Shown here piece by piece: positions 15,007 to 25,053 of a stretch of 64,000 nucleotides of DNA (positions within the stretch are counted from its first letter, which is position 1; each line of letters begins with the position of its first letter). The translations under genes were made by a program, and so were the position numbers. The notes under the pieces were generated by a model. That model was given only the letters and a program-made list of their open reading frames with translations. It made no database searches and had not been told where the DNA came from. Source of the stretch: an uncultured Aquimarina sp. (GTDB lineage Bacteria; Bacteroidota; Bacteroidia; Flavobacteriales; Flavobacteriaceae); NCBI GenBank assembly GCA_947498775.1, contig CANMLL010000001.1, positions 62,001-126,000 of the forward strand. Reading direction: 5' to 3'.

Positions 15007-18000
15007 GTGAGTATATCTTCAATCTCGCAAATCTTTTCACAGTCTCTGCAATTGCAGAAACTGCAAAAAGCTATTGCCCCGCCCGAAACAAAAACACATC
15101 TTCAAGGCCTTATCGGATCGTCATTATCCTTTACAATCGCCAACGTTTTTGAAACCGCAGCGCTACCATTTCTCTGTATTTTTAATGACAAAGAAGAGGC
15201 AGCTTATTACCTAAATGATCTAGAACAACTATTGGGTGATAAAAATGTTCTTTTTTATCCAGGCAGTTATCGCAGACCTTACCAGATCGAAGAAACGGAC
15301 AATGCTAATGTATTGTTGCGTGCCGAGGTGTTAAACCGTATCAACTCTCGCAAAAAACCTGCCTTGATCATTACGTACCCCGATGCATTATTCGAGAAAG
15401 TGGTTACACGTAAGGAACTTGAGAAAAATACCCTAAAAATTAGTATAAACGATACCCTATCGCTCGATTTTGTTAATGAAGTGCTGTTCGAATATCATTT
15501 TCAACGAGTAGATTTTGTTACCGAACCCGGTGAGTTTTCGGTACGCGGTGGGATTGTAGATGTTTTCTCTTTTAGTAATGACGAACCTTATCGAATTGAG
15601 TTTTTTGGTAATGAAGTCGATAGCATTAGAACCTTTGACGTAGAAACGCAATTATCAACCGATCAAATCAAAAAGATAAGCATAATACCCAATGTCGAAA
15701 ACAAGGCAATGCAAGAAACCCGAGAGAGTTTCTTAAAATATATAGCCGATAAAACAGTCGTTTTTGCCAAGGATATCGATCTGCTTTCGGCACGTATTGA
15801 TAAAAACTTTGAAAAGGCCAAAGAAGCTTTTGAAACTTTATCCAAAGAAATCAAACACAGTAAACCCGTAGAACTTTTTGCCACTTCAGACCTTATAAAA
15901 AAACAATTACTGGATTTCATCCTGGTCGAAATAGGAAATCATCCTTTGACCAAGGCTGATCATGTAATTAAATTCAATACCAAACCGCAACCTTCTTTCA
16001 ACAAACAATTTGATTTGCTGATTGAAAATCTAAACGAAAATCATTTAGAAGGATATAAAAACTACATATTTTGTGTAAGTGAACAGCAAGCCAAGCGTTT
16101 TCATGATATTTTTGATGATGCAGATCTTGATGTAAAACAATACGAAACGGTCGTTTTTTCGGCTTTTCAAGGGTTTATCGATCACGATCAAAAGATTGCA
16201 TGTTATACCGACCACCAGATCTTTGAGCGTTACCATAAGTTTACACTTAAAAATGGGTACGCAAAGAAACAAGCCATCACCTTAAAAGAACTTACCAATC
16301 TCGAAGTAGGTGATTATGTGACACACATCGATCATGGAATCGGAAAGTTTGGTGGCCTACAAAAAATTGATGTCGAAGGCAAACAACAAGAAGCGATTAA
16401 ACTAATTTATGGAGAACGCGATGTGCTTTACTTGAGCATTCACTCGTTGCATAAAATCTCAAAATATAACGGTAAAGATGGCAAAGCTCCGCAAATTTAT
16501 AAACTGGGATCCAAGGCATGGAAAAACCTGAAGCAAAAGACCAAAAGCAGGGTCAAAGAAATTGCTTTTAACCTTATTCAGTTATACGCAAAGCGAAAGT
16601 TACAAAAAGGGTTTCAGTATGATCCCGATAGTTATTTGCAGCACGAGCTGGAAGCTTCTTTCATCTATGAAGATACGCCAGATCAAAGTACGGCTACGGC
16701 AGCCGTAAAAGCCGATATGGAAAGTGAGCGCCCTATGGATCGCTTGATTTGTGGGGACGTAGGTTTTGGCAAGACTGAAGTTGCTATTAGAGCAGCCTTC
16801 AAAGCCGTCGATAACGGAAAACAGGTTGCCATTTTGGTGCCTACCACCATTCTTGCATTTCAGCATGCAAAAACGTTTCGTGAACGACTTGAAGATTTCC
16901 CGGTAACGGTAGATTATATAAATCGTTTCCGCACGGCGAAACAAAAAAGAGAAACACTAGAAGATCTTGCCAATGGACGTTTGGATATCATCATTGGAAC
17001 TCATCAATTAGTCAACAAAAATGTAAAATTTAAGGATTTGGGACTGCTTGTTATTGATGAAGAGCAAAAATTTGGAGTCTCGGTAAAAGACAAGCTTAAA
17101 ACCATTAAAGAAAACGTTGACACTTTAACACTAACCGCTACTCCGATTCCGCGAACGTTACAGTTTAGTCTCATGGCTGCGCGTGATTTATCTACAATAA
17201 CAACTCCGCCACCAAATCGATATCCTATAGAAACCAATGTGATACGGTTTAGTGAAGAAACGATTCGCGATGCTGTGAGTTATGAAATACAACGTGGCGG
17301 ACAGGTATTTTTTATTCATAACCGTATTGAAAACATCAAAGAAGTAGCCGGTATGATCCAGCGGGTAGTACCCGATGCAAAAATTGGTGTGGGACATGGC
17401 CAGATGGAAGGTAAAAAACTAGAAAGTTTGATGCTTGCCTTTATGAAGGGTGAATTTGATGTCTTGGTTTCTACCACCATTGTAGAAAGTGGACTCGATG
17501 TACCCAATGCCAATACTATTTTTATTAATAACGCCAACAATTTTGGGATATCCGATCTGCACCAGATGCGGGGTCGTGTAGGCCGAAGTAATAAAAAAGC
17601 TTTCTGCTATTTTATTACACCTCCGTACTCTGCTATGACTGATGATGCTCGTAAACGTATCACTGCCCTTGAGCAGTTTTCAGAGCTGGGTAGTGGTTTC
17701 AACATTGCTATGAAAGATCTGGAAATTAGAGGCGCAGGGGACCTTTTGGGTGGGGAACAAAGTGGATTTATTAATGAAATTGGTTTTGAAACCTATCAAA
17801 AAATCTTGAATGAAGCTATCGAAGAACTTAAAGAAAATGAATTCAAAGAACTATACAAAGAAGAAGGAGAGAAAAAAGTATTTCTGAAGGATACTCAAAT
17901 CGATACCGATTTTGAATTGTTGTTCCCCGATGATTATATCAATAATATTACCGAGCGTTTAAATCTGTATACCGAGCTTAATGGAGTAAAAGATGAAGAA

Positions 18001-18372
18001 GGGTTACAAGGATATGAACAACGATTGATCGACCGTTTCGGAGAATTGCCTGATCAAGCTGTAGATTTGCTTAATTCGGTTCGAATCAAATGGATCGCCA
18101 CCTCAATTGGATTAGAAAAAATTATACTCAAACAAAACAAGATGATCGGGTATTTTATTAGCGATCAACAATCCGATTTTTATCAAAGTCCGGCTTTTAC
18201 CAAAGTACTTCAGTTTGTACAACAAAATCCAGGCACATGTAAAATGAAAGAAAAGGAAACCCGAAACGGTTTACGATTATTATTAACTTTTGAAACTGTT
18301 GATTCTGTAGATAAGGCGCTGAAAGCACTGCAACCTATGCAACCTGTTATTAGCGAAGTAAAAATTTCTTAA
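15007..18372 (+). CDS. mfd: Transcription-repair coupling factor
   Basis: The 1121-residue protein begins at GTG. It is the Mfd translocase that removes stalled RNA polymerase and recruits UvrA to lesions. The UvrB-like N-terminal module includes FYPGSYRRPYQIEETD and VTEPGEFSVRGGIVDVFSF. The RNA polymerase-interaction domain follows at about 433-480 (EVGDYVTHIDHGIGKFGGL). The RecG-like helicase core has Walker A GDVGFGKTE near 582, the DEEQ box near 683, TATPIPRTLQ, and QMRGRVGRS. The C-terminal TRCF domain is complete. It is transcribed from its own promoter after the frameshifted aminotransferase. Confidence 0.97.
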   Translation: MSISSISQIFSQSLQLQKLQKAIAPPETKTHLQGLIGSSLSFTIANVFETAALPFLCIFNDKEEAAYYLNDLEQLLGDKNVLFYPGSYRRPYQIEETDNANVLLRAEVLNRINSRKKPALIITYPDALFEKVVTRKELEKNTLKISINDTLSLDFVNEVLFEYHFQRVDFVTEPGEFSVRGGIVDVFSFSNDEPYRIEFFGNEVDSIRTFDVETQLSTDQIKKISIIPNVENKAMQETRESFLKYIADKTVVFAKDIDLLSARIDKNFEKAKEAFETLSKEIKHSKPVELFATSDLIKKQLLDFILVEIGNHPLTKADHVIKFNTKPQPSFNKQFDLLIENLNENHLEGYKNYIFCVSEQQAKRFHDIFDDADLDVKQYETVVFSAFQGFIDHDQKIACYTDHQIFERYHKFTLKNGYAKKQAITLKELTNLEVGDYVTHIDHGIGKFGGLQKIDVEGKQQEAIKLIYGERDVLYLSIHSLHKISKYNGKDGKAPQIYKLGSKAWKNLKQKTKSRVKEIAFNLIQLYAKRKLQKGFQYDPDSYLQHELEASFIYEDTPDQSTATAAVKADMESERPMDRLICGDVGFGKTEVAIRAAFKAVDNGKQVAILVPTTILAFQHAKTFRERLEDFPVTVDYINRFRTAKQKRETLEDLANGRLDIIIGTHQLVNKNVKFKDLGLLVIDEEQKFGVSVKDKLKTIKENVDTLTLTATPIPRTLQFSLMAARDLSTITTPPPNRYPIETNVIRFSEETIRDAVSYEIQRGGQVFFIHNRIENIKEVAGMIQRVVPDAKIGVGHGQMEGKKLESLMLAFMKGEFDVLVSTTIVESGLDVPNANTIFINNANNFGISDLHQMRGRVGRSNKKAFCYFITPPYSAMTDDARKRITALEQFSELGSGFNIAMKDLEIRGAGDLLGGEQSGFINEIGFETYQKILNEAIEELKENEFKELYKEEGEKKVFLKDTQIDTDFELLFPDDYINNITERLNLYTELNGVKDEEGLQGYEQRLIDRFGELPDQAVDLLNSVRIKWIATSIGLEKIILKQNKMIGYFISDQQSDFYQSPAFTKVLQFVQQNPGTCKMKEKETRNGLRLLLTFETVDSVDKALKALQPMQPVISEVKIS

Positions 18373-18558
18373 TCAAAAATAGAAATTTTGTAAGAAAAAT
18401 CTATATTTACAATGAGTTAAACCCGTAATTTTATCATTTTTTAGAAAAATACTTAATTTCATCGTTAAAAATTGTATTTTGTCGACAATATATTATTGTT
18501 TATCTACAAATAGAGTACGGTGCTATATTTATTTTTTAATTTCGATTTAAATATAACA

Positions 18559-18894
18559 ATGAAACGAAAGAAGACCATGAAGTATAGAGAGGAATTTAGT
18601 TTTTTGAAAGGTACTTGGACACAATTAAAAAAGTTAAATCATACAGTTAATCAACTGATCGAAAACCTAAACAATGACAAACTATATGCTATAAACTACA
18701 CTAACTTAAAAACAAGATTTATTGAAGAAATAGAAAAATATAAACACGCTCCCGAATTGATTGATATAAACGAATTTTCAATGAATTATTCTTTTGGTTA
18801 CCATTACTGCAATAATATTGATGATATGAGAAGTAAAGAGGCCATGTTTATTGAAGTAAAAAGGTATATCAACAATTTGGAAACAAGAAGTTGA
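18559..18894 (+). CDS. Hypothetical helical protein
   Basis: This protein of about 111 residues is rich in Lys, Asn, Tyr and Glu, with no signal, membrane span or known motif. Helical segments include FLKGTWTQLKKLNHTVNQLI and KTRFIEEIEKYKHAPELI. Starts at 18520, 18559 (MKRKK) or 18577 (MKYREE) are possible; the middle one is chosen because the sequence before it looks non-coding. It stands alone between mfd and a terminator at 18939-18973. I do not recognise the family. Confidence 0.6.
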   Translation: MKRKKTMKYREEFSFLKGTWTQLKKLNHTVNQLIENLNNDKLYAINYTNLKTRFIEEIEKYKHAPELIDINEFSMNYSFGYHYCNNIDDMRSKEAMFIEVKRYINNLETRS

Positions 18895-18938
18895 TCATAA
18901 AAAGAGGCTTGAAAATTCCTAAAAAATCTCCAAGATTA

Positions 18939-18973
18939 AAAAAACCCAAAGTGAATTTTCACCTTGGGTTTTT
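18939..18973. terminator. Bidirectional terminator
   Basis: AAAAACCCAA with inner GTGAA pairs with TTCAC and TTGGGTTTTT, giving a long hairpin with A-run and T-run on opposite sides. It separates the converging hypothetical and NHL-lipoprotein genes. Confidence 0.85.
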
Positions 18974-19004
18974 GAATTACACGACTCAAAACATTTAGAT
19001 TAGC

Positions 19005-19937
19005 CTATTTCAGTTTAATTTTTCGCAAAGCTCCGGTTCCTCCAAATTCAGAAATATAGAGTGCCTTACCATATTTGTCGGCTGTAATACCGTTAGGGCC
19101 ATTAAAAGAAGCTTCTTTAATCGGTCCATCTATTACGGCCGCTTCACCTGTTCCTGCAAATTCTTCGATCTCACCATCCAGTGTAATTCTAAAAATTTTG
19201 TTTACCCCGATTCCTGTGGCAAAAACAGAATTACCAACTACCGTGATATAACCAATACCAAAACCATTGACTGCAATATCGGGTATTGTTGCAATTAAAG
19301 AAACACTCCCATTTGGATCAATAGACAAAATATCTGCTGTTGCAAAATTACCGACAACAAGATTCCCTCTTCTATCAAAATCAATCCCAACTCCACCTGC
19401 TAATCTTGGATCGGTAGCATACACCGACACCTCGCCACTAGGTGTAATTTTATGAACGGTTGGAGTCCCAAAATTTGAAACGTAAACGTTATTTTGATAA
19501 TCCAAAGTCAATCCCGATGGAAAACCATTAATCGTTGCTAATACCGTTCGTGTGCCATCGGTAGTAATTTTAAGAATATCTCCCGATCCACCACCACTGC
19601 CATTTACAACATAAAAATTACCTTGGCCATCGATTGCATTTCCCAATGGACCAGTTAAATCAGACAAAAACTCTGTTAATTTGCCACTTTTAGACACCTT
19701 AAAAACTCGGGTTCCGTTTCCATTAGCGCCTACAAATTGACCAAATTCTGATACATACACATTACCACTTCGGTCAACCGAGACAGCATCATTTCCGGCA
19801 AAATCAGAAATTATAGTTTCAACCTCAGCTTCGGGATCAATTCCATCGCCATAACAAGAGGTTAATAATACAGATATCCCTAATACAGTAAAAAGGGCCA
19901 GCACTCTAAAACGGGTATTTTTAATACGTTTTTTCAT
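19005..19937 (-). CDS. NHL-repeat beta-propeller lipoprotein
   Basis: The mature part of this protein of about 310 residues follows a lipobox (FTVLGISVLLTSC). It is built of NHL/SMP-30-like blades: DAVSVDRSGNVYVSEFGQF, NAIDGQGNFYVVNG, GLTLDYQNNVYVSNFG, GIDFDRRGNLVVGNFA and GITADKYGKALYISEFGG. Such six-bladed propellers bind ligands or act as lactonases, but no catalytic metal site is evident. The ATG at 19937 (MKKRIKNTR) is taken, because it places a basic n-region directly before the signal. It is downstream of, and in line with, an AraC-type membrane regulator gene that may control it. Confidence 0.85.
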   Translation of the reverse strand: MKKRIKNTRFRVLALFTVLGISVLLTSCYGDGIDPEAEVETIISDFAGNDAVSVDRSGNVYVSEFGQFVGANGNGTRVFKVSKSGKLTEFLSDLTGPLGNAIDGQGNFYVVNGSGGGSGDILKITTDGTRTVLATINGFPSGLTLDYQNNVYVSNFGTPTVHKITPSGEVSVYATDPRLAGGVGIDFDRRGNLVVGNFATADILSIDPNGSVSLIATIPDIAVNGFGIGYITVVGNSVFATGIGVNKIFRITLDGEIEEFAGTGEAAVIDGPIKEASFNGPNGITADKYGKALYISEFGGTGALRKIKLK

Positions 19938-20015
19938 TTGTATAATTTTTAAGTTTCCTCTAAAGTATTTCAGGAGCACTTAAAAATCGACCGTTTGGAT
20001 ACACTCGTACATGTT

Positions 20016-21131
20016 TCAGGCAACTTTTAACCTTTTGATATAATTACTAGGCGTATCCTTCATCTCTAATTTAAAGGCTTTGTTGAATGTAGATTTTGAG
20101 TTAAAGCCTGCTTCCATAGAAAGTGCTAGAATGGTATTACGATGATGCTCGCCATTTTCAATTTTTTTCAAGAATTCTTGAATTCTAAAGTGATTGATGT
20201 AATCATAAAAACTACTTTTTGAGATTGTATTTAGATACCACGATATATTGTGTGTTGAAGTATTCAGTTTTTCAGAAAGGTCTCTCAAAGTCAAGTCGGG
20301 TTTTAAAAATATTTTTTCTTCTTCAATAAGATTTTTCATCTCTTTTTCAAGGAACGTTATTTGGCTTTTAGGAAGACGTTGCTGGACACTAGTCTTTTCC
20401 TTAGTAAGAGAAACTCTAAAAAGTTGTGGTTCTTTAAGGCTATAATACCCTACAACAAATATAAATATCGAAATAAAACCCCAAACAGAATTATAGTTGA
20501 TGAACGGTATAGAGTTATTAAAGAAAAGCGGAAACCCATAACTAATACTCCATAGGACCAAAAAAACACCAATTGATATTTGAAAAAATTTTAAAAACGA
20601 TGTCAGACTTTGTTTATAGGAAATTGTATTTTTTTCTTCTTTAATATATGTTTTTAACAGTAGAACATTTAATGTCCAATAATAAAAATTAGAAACAATG
20701 CCCAACCCTTCAATTATTGAAAAAGGCACTTTAAAAAATCGGGATGAAAGCTTTTCAGTGAATTCTTCAACCCCAAAAGATAACACATAAAATGAAAATA
20801 AAACATGCAATACCACCGGAACATAATGAACCCAGGAAAGTCTGAATTTGTTATTTTTAGAAAATGCTAATCGCCTAATATACATATAACATAATGGCCC
20901 AATTAGAAATATGACTGCATCGATAAGAATTGTCCATTGGAACATTCTAATAGTCAAAAACCTGAAAAAAATCATTCTACCAAAAAGCATCAAAACAGAG
21001 AGCAATAAAATAACAGAGAGTAATTTATTGGCGGGTTTATTTTTATTTTTAATGAATTGAATGGTGATTGCCAAAAATAGTCCTTGGCTTATTCCCAAAA
21101 AAAGAATGAAATCTATAAACTCGAATTGCAT
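20016..21131 (-). CDS. AraC-family regulator with N-terminal multi-pass membrane domain
   Basis: In this 371-residue protein, residues 1-240 carry about seven membrane spans (beginning IDFILFLGISQGLFLAITI). The C-terminal part (about 260-371) is an AraC double HTH: LTLRDLSEKLNTSTHNISWY and ILALSMEAGFNSKSTFNKAF, then TPSNYIKRLK. This 7TM-AraC layout is a Bacteroidota one-component sensor. A TAATTTTG -7 box lies 20 nt upstream. The NHL lipoprotein gene follows in the same direction after about 80 bp and is a plausible target. Confidence 0.9.
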   Translation of the reverse strand: MQFEFIDFILFLGISQGLFLAITIQFIKNKNKPANKLLSVILLLSVLMLFGRMIFFRFLTIRMFQWTILIDAVIFLIGPLCYMYIRRLAFSKNNKFRLSWVHYVPVVLHVLFSFYVLSFGVEEFTEKLSSRFFKVPFSIIEGLGIVSNFYYWTLNVLLLKTYIKEEKNTISYKQSLTSFLKFFQISIGVFLVLWSISYGFPLFFNNSIPFINYNSVWGFISIFIFVVGYYSLKEPQLFRVSLTKEKTSVQQRLPKSQITFLEKEMKNLIEEEKIFLKPDLTLRDLSEKLNTSTHNISWYLNTISKSSFYDYINHFRIQEFLKKIENGEHHRNTILALSMEAGFNSKSTFNKAFKLEMKDTPSNYIKRLKVA

Positions 21132-21151
21132 GTATGCGTTATTAGTTCGTG

Positions 21152-21159
21152 CAAAATTA
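21152..21159 (-). promoter_or_regulatory. -7 box of the 7TM-AraC regulator gene
   Basis: TAATTTTG on the minus strand, 20 nt before the ATG at 21131. No clear -33 TTG was seen. Confidence 0.45.
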
Positions 21160-21213
21160 GTTAAAAGCCCCTCATTTTTTCGACCGAATGGATATAATCA
21201 TACGTATTTAATC

Positions 21214-22113
21214 CTATCTGTGATTTTTGTATACCCAAGGTATATTACTTTTTTGGAGCAGTTCATAATGCTCTTCTGATAGCTCTTTCTGATCGTATTT
21301 TATCAAACACTCTTGTAATTGCTTTTGTGTTCTTATCCCTATAACCGCAGAACTAATTGCCTTGTTTGTGAGCACATAATGTATAGCAGTTTGACACATA
21401 GATTTTTCTTCACCGGATATTTTTTGCATTGTTTTTATTGTTTTCTGAATATCAGGCCAAGAGTAATTTAGGTATTCTGTAATTGGTTTCCCGGCTAATA
21501 GCCCTTTGGCAAGGGTTCCTCTTGCCAATACACCAATGTTATTTTTCTTCAATACGTCCAAACATTCCTCTTCGGGTCTGCGATCGAGCAAGCTATATTG
21601 CATCATCACACTAGAAATATTAGATTTCTTGATATACGCTTTGATCACATTTGGGCGTATAGACGAAATCCCATAATATCGTATTTTTCCTTGCTTTTTT
21701 AAAATTTCAAAGGCTTCAATAGTTTCATCAATAGGATCATCTATAGTTCCGCCATGCAATTGATACAAATCAATGTAGTCTGTTTGTAAACGACGTAGAC
21801 TTTCCTCTACCGATTTCAAGATATAGGATTTACTTGGATTCCAATCCCAACCACTTTTATCTGTACGCCATTGATTACCCACTTTGGTCCCAATGACAAT
21901 ATCTTTTCTATAGTTTTTTAGAGCCTTGCCAACTGTAGCTTCATTTTTACCATGATCATACAGGTCTGCAGTATCAAAAAAAGTGACTCCATAATCTATC
22001 GCTTTATGGATTAATTTTTCAGAATTTGTATCCTGATAATCCAAAGACATGCAGCCAAAGGATATTTCACTTATGCTTAATTTTGAATTTCCAAGTTGCC
22101 GATATTTCATCAC
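21214..22113 (-). CDS. Aldo/keto reductase
   Basis: The 299-residue NADPH-dependent oxidoreductase has a TIM-barrel. The catalytic tetrad is visible as FFDTADLYDHG (Asp and Tyr), IVIGTKVG (Lys) and LYQLHGG (His). The end of the fold keeps AISSAVIGIRTQKQLQECL for cofactor binding. It belongs to the general stress/YajO-like branch, and the substrate is unknown. A second ATG one codon in (MKYRQLGN) is equally possible. It is upstream of the AraC gene on the same strand, separated by 82 bp, and downstream of yraN. Confidence 0.93.
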   Translation of the reverse strand: MMKYRQLGNSKLSISEISFGCMSLDYQDTNSEKLIHKAIDYGVTFFDTADLYDHGKNEATVGKALKNYRKDIVIGTKVGNQWRTDKSGWDWNPSKSYILKSVEESLRRLQTDYIDLYQLHGGTIDDPIDETIEAFEILKKQGKIRYYGISSIRPNVIKAYIKKSNISSVMMQYSLLDRRPEEECLDVLKKNNIGVLARGTLAKGLLAGKPITEYLNYSWPDIQKTIKTMQKISGEEKSMCQTAIHYVLTNKAISSAVIGIRTQKQLQECLIKYDQKELSEEHYELLQKSNIPWVYKNHR

Positions 22114-22151
22114 TACCCAAGTTCAAGTTAAATTGAATCTAAAGATACCGC

Positions 22152-22511
22152 TCAAAAATGATAAAAAGCATCCTCAAGATGTTCAATATTGGTTCCTAAT
22201 TTATTTTTTATGATCGCAACGATATCAAACCGCACTTCGGTATCGAGATCATTTTCCTCTATATAGTTATTAATGGCTTTGACCAACGATTGTATTTGTT
22301 TGGGCTTTACAAACTCCTGGGGATTACCAAATTCTGGAGTACTGCGCGTCTTGACCTCGACAACCACAAGTATATCTTCAGTTTTGGCTATAATATCGAC
22401 TTCAGACTTTTGATAGCGATAATTTTTCTCTAAAATGTCATATCCTTTTTTAAGTAAAAAATCGATCGCCAATTGTTCTCCTTTTTTACCAAGTGCGTTA
22501 TGCTCTGCCAT
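22152..22511 (-). CDS. yraN: YraN/UPF0102 family endonuclease-like protein
   Basis: The 119-residue protein has the restriction-endonuclease-like core of UPF0102: GKKGEQLAIDFLLKKGYDIL, SEVDIIAKTEDILVVVEVKT (D...ExK active-site pattern) and FDIVAI. Its biochemical role is unsettled; a nuclease linked to DNA processing has been suggested for the family. It starts 2 bp after the stop of the LD-carboxypeptidase gene and is surely co-transcribed with it. Confidence 0.93.
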   Translation of the reverse strand: MAEHNALGKKGEQLAIDFLLKKGYDILEKNYRYQKSEVDIIAKTEDILVVVEVKTRSTPEFGNPQEFVKPKQIQSLVKAINNYIEENDLDTEVRFDIVAIIKNKLGTNIEHLEDAFYHF

Positions 22512-22513
22512 TA

Positions 22514-23410
22514 TTAAATGTACTTAAATATAACTTCATCATTTTTTACTTCCAAAGAAACATCAGCGCCAAAAATAAGCGCTCGATTATCTTCGATATG
22601 CCCCATCGGAAAATTAAATGCTACCGGAAAATTATAATCTTTTACAATATCCTGAATTATTCTTTTTGCCTTTTTCCCAAAAGGAATATTGTTATCATGC
22701 ATTTTGGTCATCCCACCAACAATTAACCCCTGTAAATTATCAAAATATCCATTCCGTTTTAAATTTTGGAGCATTCGATCGATGTGATACAAATATTCAT
22801 CAAGATCTTCAATACATAAAATCTTACCCATAGTATCCAAGGATGATTTTGATCCGCATAACGAATACAACATTGATAAATTTCCACCAACAAGTTGTCC
22901 AGTGCAACTCCCCAAAATGTTCTTTTTTGAAGCAGGAATGGTATATCCGATTTTATTTCCGAAAATAACTTTTTTAAAAGAATCAATAGACGGTTTGGTT
23001 CCTTTATGAATATCTATGGGCATTGGCGCATGCATAGTCTTGATCCCAAAATTATGAATATGCGAGTGTAAAACGGTGATATCAGAATACCCAATGATCC
23101 ATTTTGGCTTCTTTCTAAAACCAGAAAAATCGATATCATCGATGATCCTAACCGTACCATATCCACCCCGTGCACACCAAATAGCTTTGATGTCATCATC
23201 ATCCAGCATTTGTTGGAAATCCTCTCTTCGTGCTTGATCAGATCCAGCAAACTGGTGATCATGCATCCCAATTGTTGAACCTACAACGATTTGCAAATCC
23301 CAGGTTTCAAGAAGGTTGATTGCCTCTCTAATCTCTTTAAAATCAATCTTTCTGGCAGTAGAAACGAAAGCTATTTTATCTCCAGGTTTAACAAAATTGG
23401 GGGTAAACAT
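22514..23410 (-). CDS. LD-carboxypeptidase (S66 family)
   Basis: The 298-residue enzyme is a peptidase family S66 member, which removes the terminal D-Ala from L,D-linked muropeptide tetrapeptides during cell-wall recycling. The Ser-Glu-His triad fits Ser109 in IIGYSDITVLH, Glu201 in IEDLDEYLYHIDRM and His271 in FPMGHIEDN. It has no signal peptide and is therefore cytoplasmic. It forms an operon with yraN and is divergent from the DUF1800 gene. Confidence 0.93.
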   Translation of the reverse strand: MFTPNFVKPGDKIAFVSTARKIDFKEIREAINLLETWDLQIVVGSTIGMHDHQFAGSDQARREDFQQMLDDDDIKAIWCARGGYGTVRIIDDIDFSGFRKKPKWIIGYSDITVLHSHIHNFGIKTMHAPMPIDIHKGTKPSIDSFKKVIFGNKIGYTIPASKKNILGSCTGQLVGGNLSMLYSLCGSKSSLDTMGKILCIEDLDEYLYHIDRMLQNLKRNGYFDNLQGLIVGGMTKMHDNNIPFGKKAKRIIQDIVKDYNFPVAFNFPMGHIEDNRALIFGADVSLEVKNDEVIFKYI

Positions 23411-23510
23411 ATCTTAAATTTTGAAAATTATGATACTAATTAACAAAGACTTTCGTTATTATCTATTATATTGTGTTGAATTTGTCCCTCAACCCTACTA
23501 CAAAATTTTT

Positions 23511-25046
23511 ATGCCTATGCTATCTGATACTTCGTGTAATCTAGATTCTTTGGATGTTTATGTGCCTTCTCCGGAAAATCCATGGAATGTTACTAAGGTA
23601 AATCATCTGTATCGCAGAATTGGTTTTGGAGCGTCCAAAGCCGAGGTTCTTGCTGCCCTATCTCAAAACAATCCATCTGCTCTGGTAGATGCCCTTATTG
23701 ATGAGGCTGTTGCACTCAATACAACGCCACCACCACCATGGGGATTTTGGAATCGTGATCAATTTGAAGCTGCTGAAGAAGCCAACCCCGACAATGATAC
23801 TGGTTTCTATCGCCGAGAAGGAAAAAAGCAAATGATCAATGATTTGATTGTAAATAAAGTTAGAGAACGACTTACGTTATTTTGGAGCAATCATTTTGTT
23901 ACAGAAGATAATAACTACAGAAGCCCTGCATACCAATCCCAATATTACAACCTGCTTCAGGTACATGCATTGGGGAATTTTAGAGATTTTGTATATGATA
24001 TTGGGATATCCAATGCAATGTTGGTATATCTTAATGGTGATGAAAATGTAAGAGATAGACCTAATGAAAATTATGCTCGAGAATTATATGAACTTTTTAC
24101 ACTTGGTGTAGATAACGGGTATACCGAAGATGATATCCAGGAAACTGCAAAGGCCCTTACGGGATATGTGAACACCAATGATATCCCGTGGGGAGACATA
24201 TTATTTAATCCCGCCCAATTTAGTAATGAAAGTAAAACAATTTTTGGTCGAGCAGGTAACCATACTTATGATGATGTAATCGACATTTTGTTTCAAGAAA
24301 GAGAGCTCCTGGTTGCTACTTTTATATGCACTAAATTATATGCCTACTTTGTGAGCCCAACATGCAGTGAAACGATTGTTGCACAAATGGCACAAACATT
24401 TATCGCGAATAATTTTCAAATTGCACCTGTTTTACGACAACTTTTCAAAAGTGAACACTTTTTTAATCAAGAAGCGATTGGTGCCATTATCAAAAGCCCC
24501 TGTGATCTAATGATTTGCTTCTATAACGAATTAGGATTTCCTCTAACCGGAACGGATATCAATGACTACGTCAGAGGAGCGGTTCGGGTATTGGGACAAG
24601 ATGTTTTAAATCCAATAGATGTTGAAGGTTGGCAAGGTGATGAAGATTGGATTAGTCCGGATTTACTTATCGGTCGTTGGGAAAGTGCTCGTTTTTTAAT
24701 CAATCGTGCATGGAGCGAGAATCAGCAGCAATTTAGAGATTTTGTGGTTGGATTACCAATTGGCACCAGTGCCGATGGAAATTTGGACCCTAGCTTAAGC
24801 GGAGCAGAAGTTGATATTGTAGTAAGAGCATTAGTAAATTATTTTTTCCCCAGAGGAATGCAAGATCCCGTGATTTATAATGAAATTTCAGGAGTTTTTA
24901 AGGATGTTGATGCCTTTCCACCAAGTTACTACGAACCAGATGCAACAGATCCAGCTATCTGGAGACTTAATCGTTCAGAAGTGTCAGAACAGTTTTTTGC
25001 ATTTCTAAACTATATCGTAGACATCCCTGAATTTCAACTTAAATAA
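23511..25046 (+). CDS. DUF1800 family protein
   Basis: The protein is about 511 residues from the preferred ATG (MPMLSDTSCNLD). The frame extends 90 nt upstream to 23421, but that would leave only 10 bp to the divergent gene and no room for a promoter. DUF1800 landmarks are HLYRRIGFGASKAE, RERLTLFWSNHFVT, ARELYELFTLGVDNGYTE and the YAYFVSPTC region. The family is always near DUF1501 proteins and is thought to act on the cell surface; its reaction is unknown. The DUF1501 partner starts 7 bp downstream, so they form an operon. No obvious signal peptide precedes the domain. Confidence 0.88.
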   Translation: MPMLSDTSCNLDSLDVYVPSPENPWNVTKVNHLYRRIGFGASKAEVLAALSQNNPSALVDALIDEAVALNTTPPPPWGFWNRDQFEAAEEANPDNDTGFYRREGKKQMINDLIVNKVRERLTLFWSNHFVTEDNNYRSPAYQSQYYNLLQVHALGNFRDFVYDIGISNAMLVYLNGDENVRDRPNENYARELYELFTLGVDNGYTEDDIQETAKALTGYVNTNDIPWGDILFNPAQFSNESKTIFGRAGNHTYDDVIDILFQERELLVATFICTKLYAYFVSPTCSETIVAQMAQTFIANNFQIAPVLRQLFKSEHFFNQEAIGAIIKSPCDLMICFYNELGFPLTGTDINDYVRGAVRVLGQDVLNPIDVEGWQGDEDWISPDLLIGRWESARFLINRAWSENQQQFRDFVVGLPIGTSADGNLDPSLSGAEVDIVVRALVNYFFPRGMQDPVIYNEISGVFKDVDAFPPSYYEPDATDPAIWRLNRSEVSEQFFAFLNYIVDIPEFQLK

Positions 25047-25053
25047 TACTGCT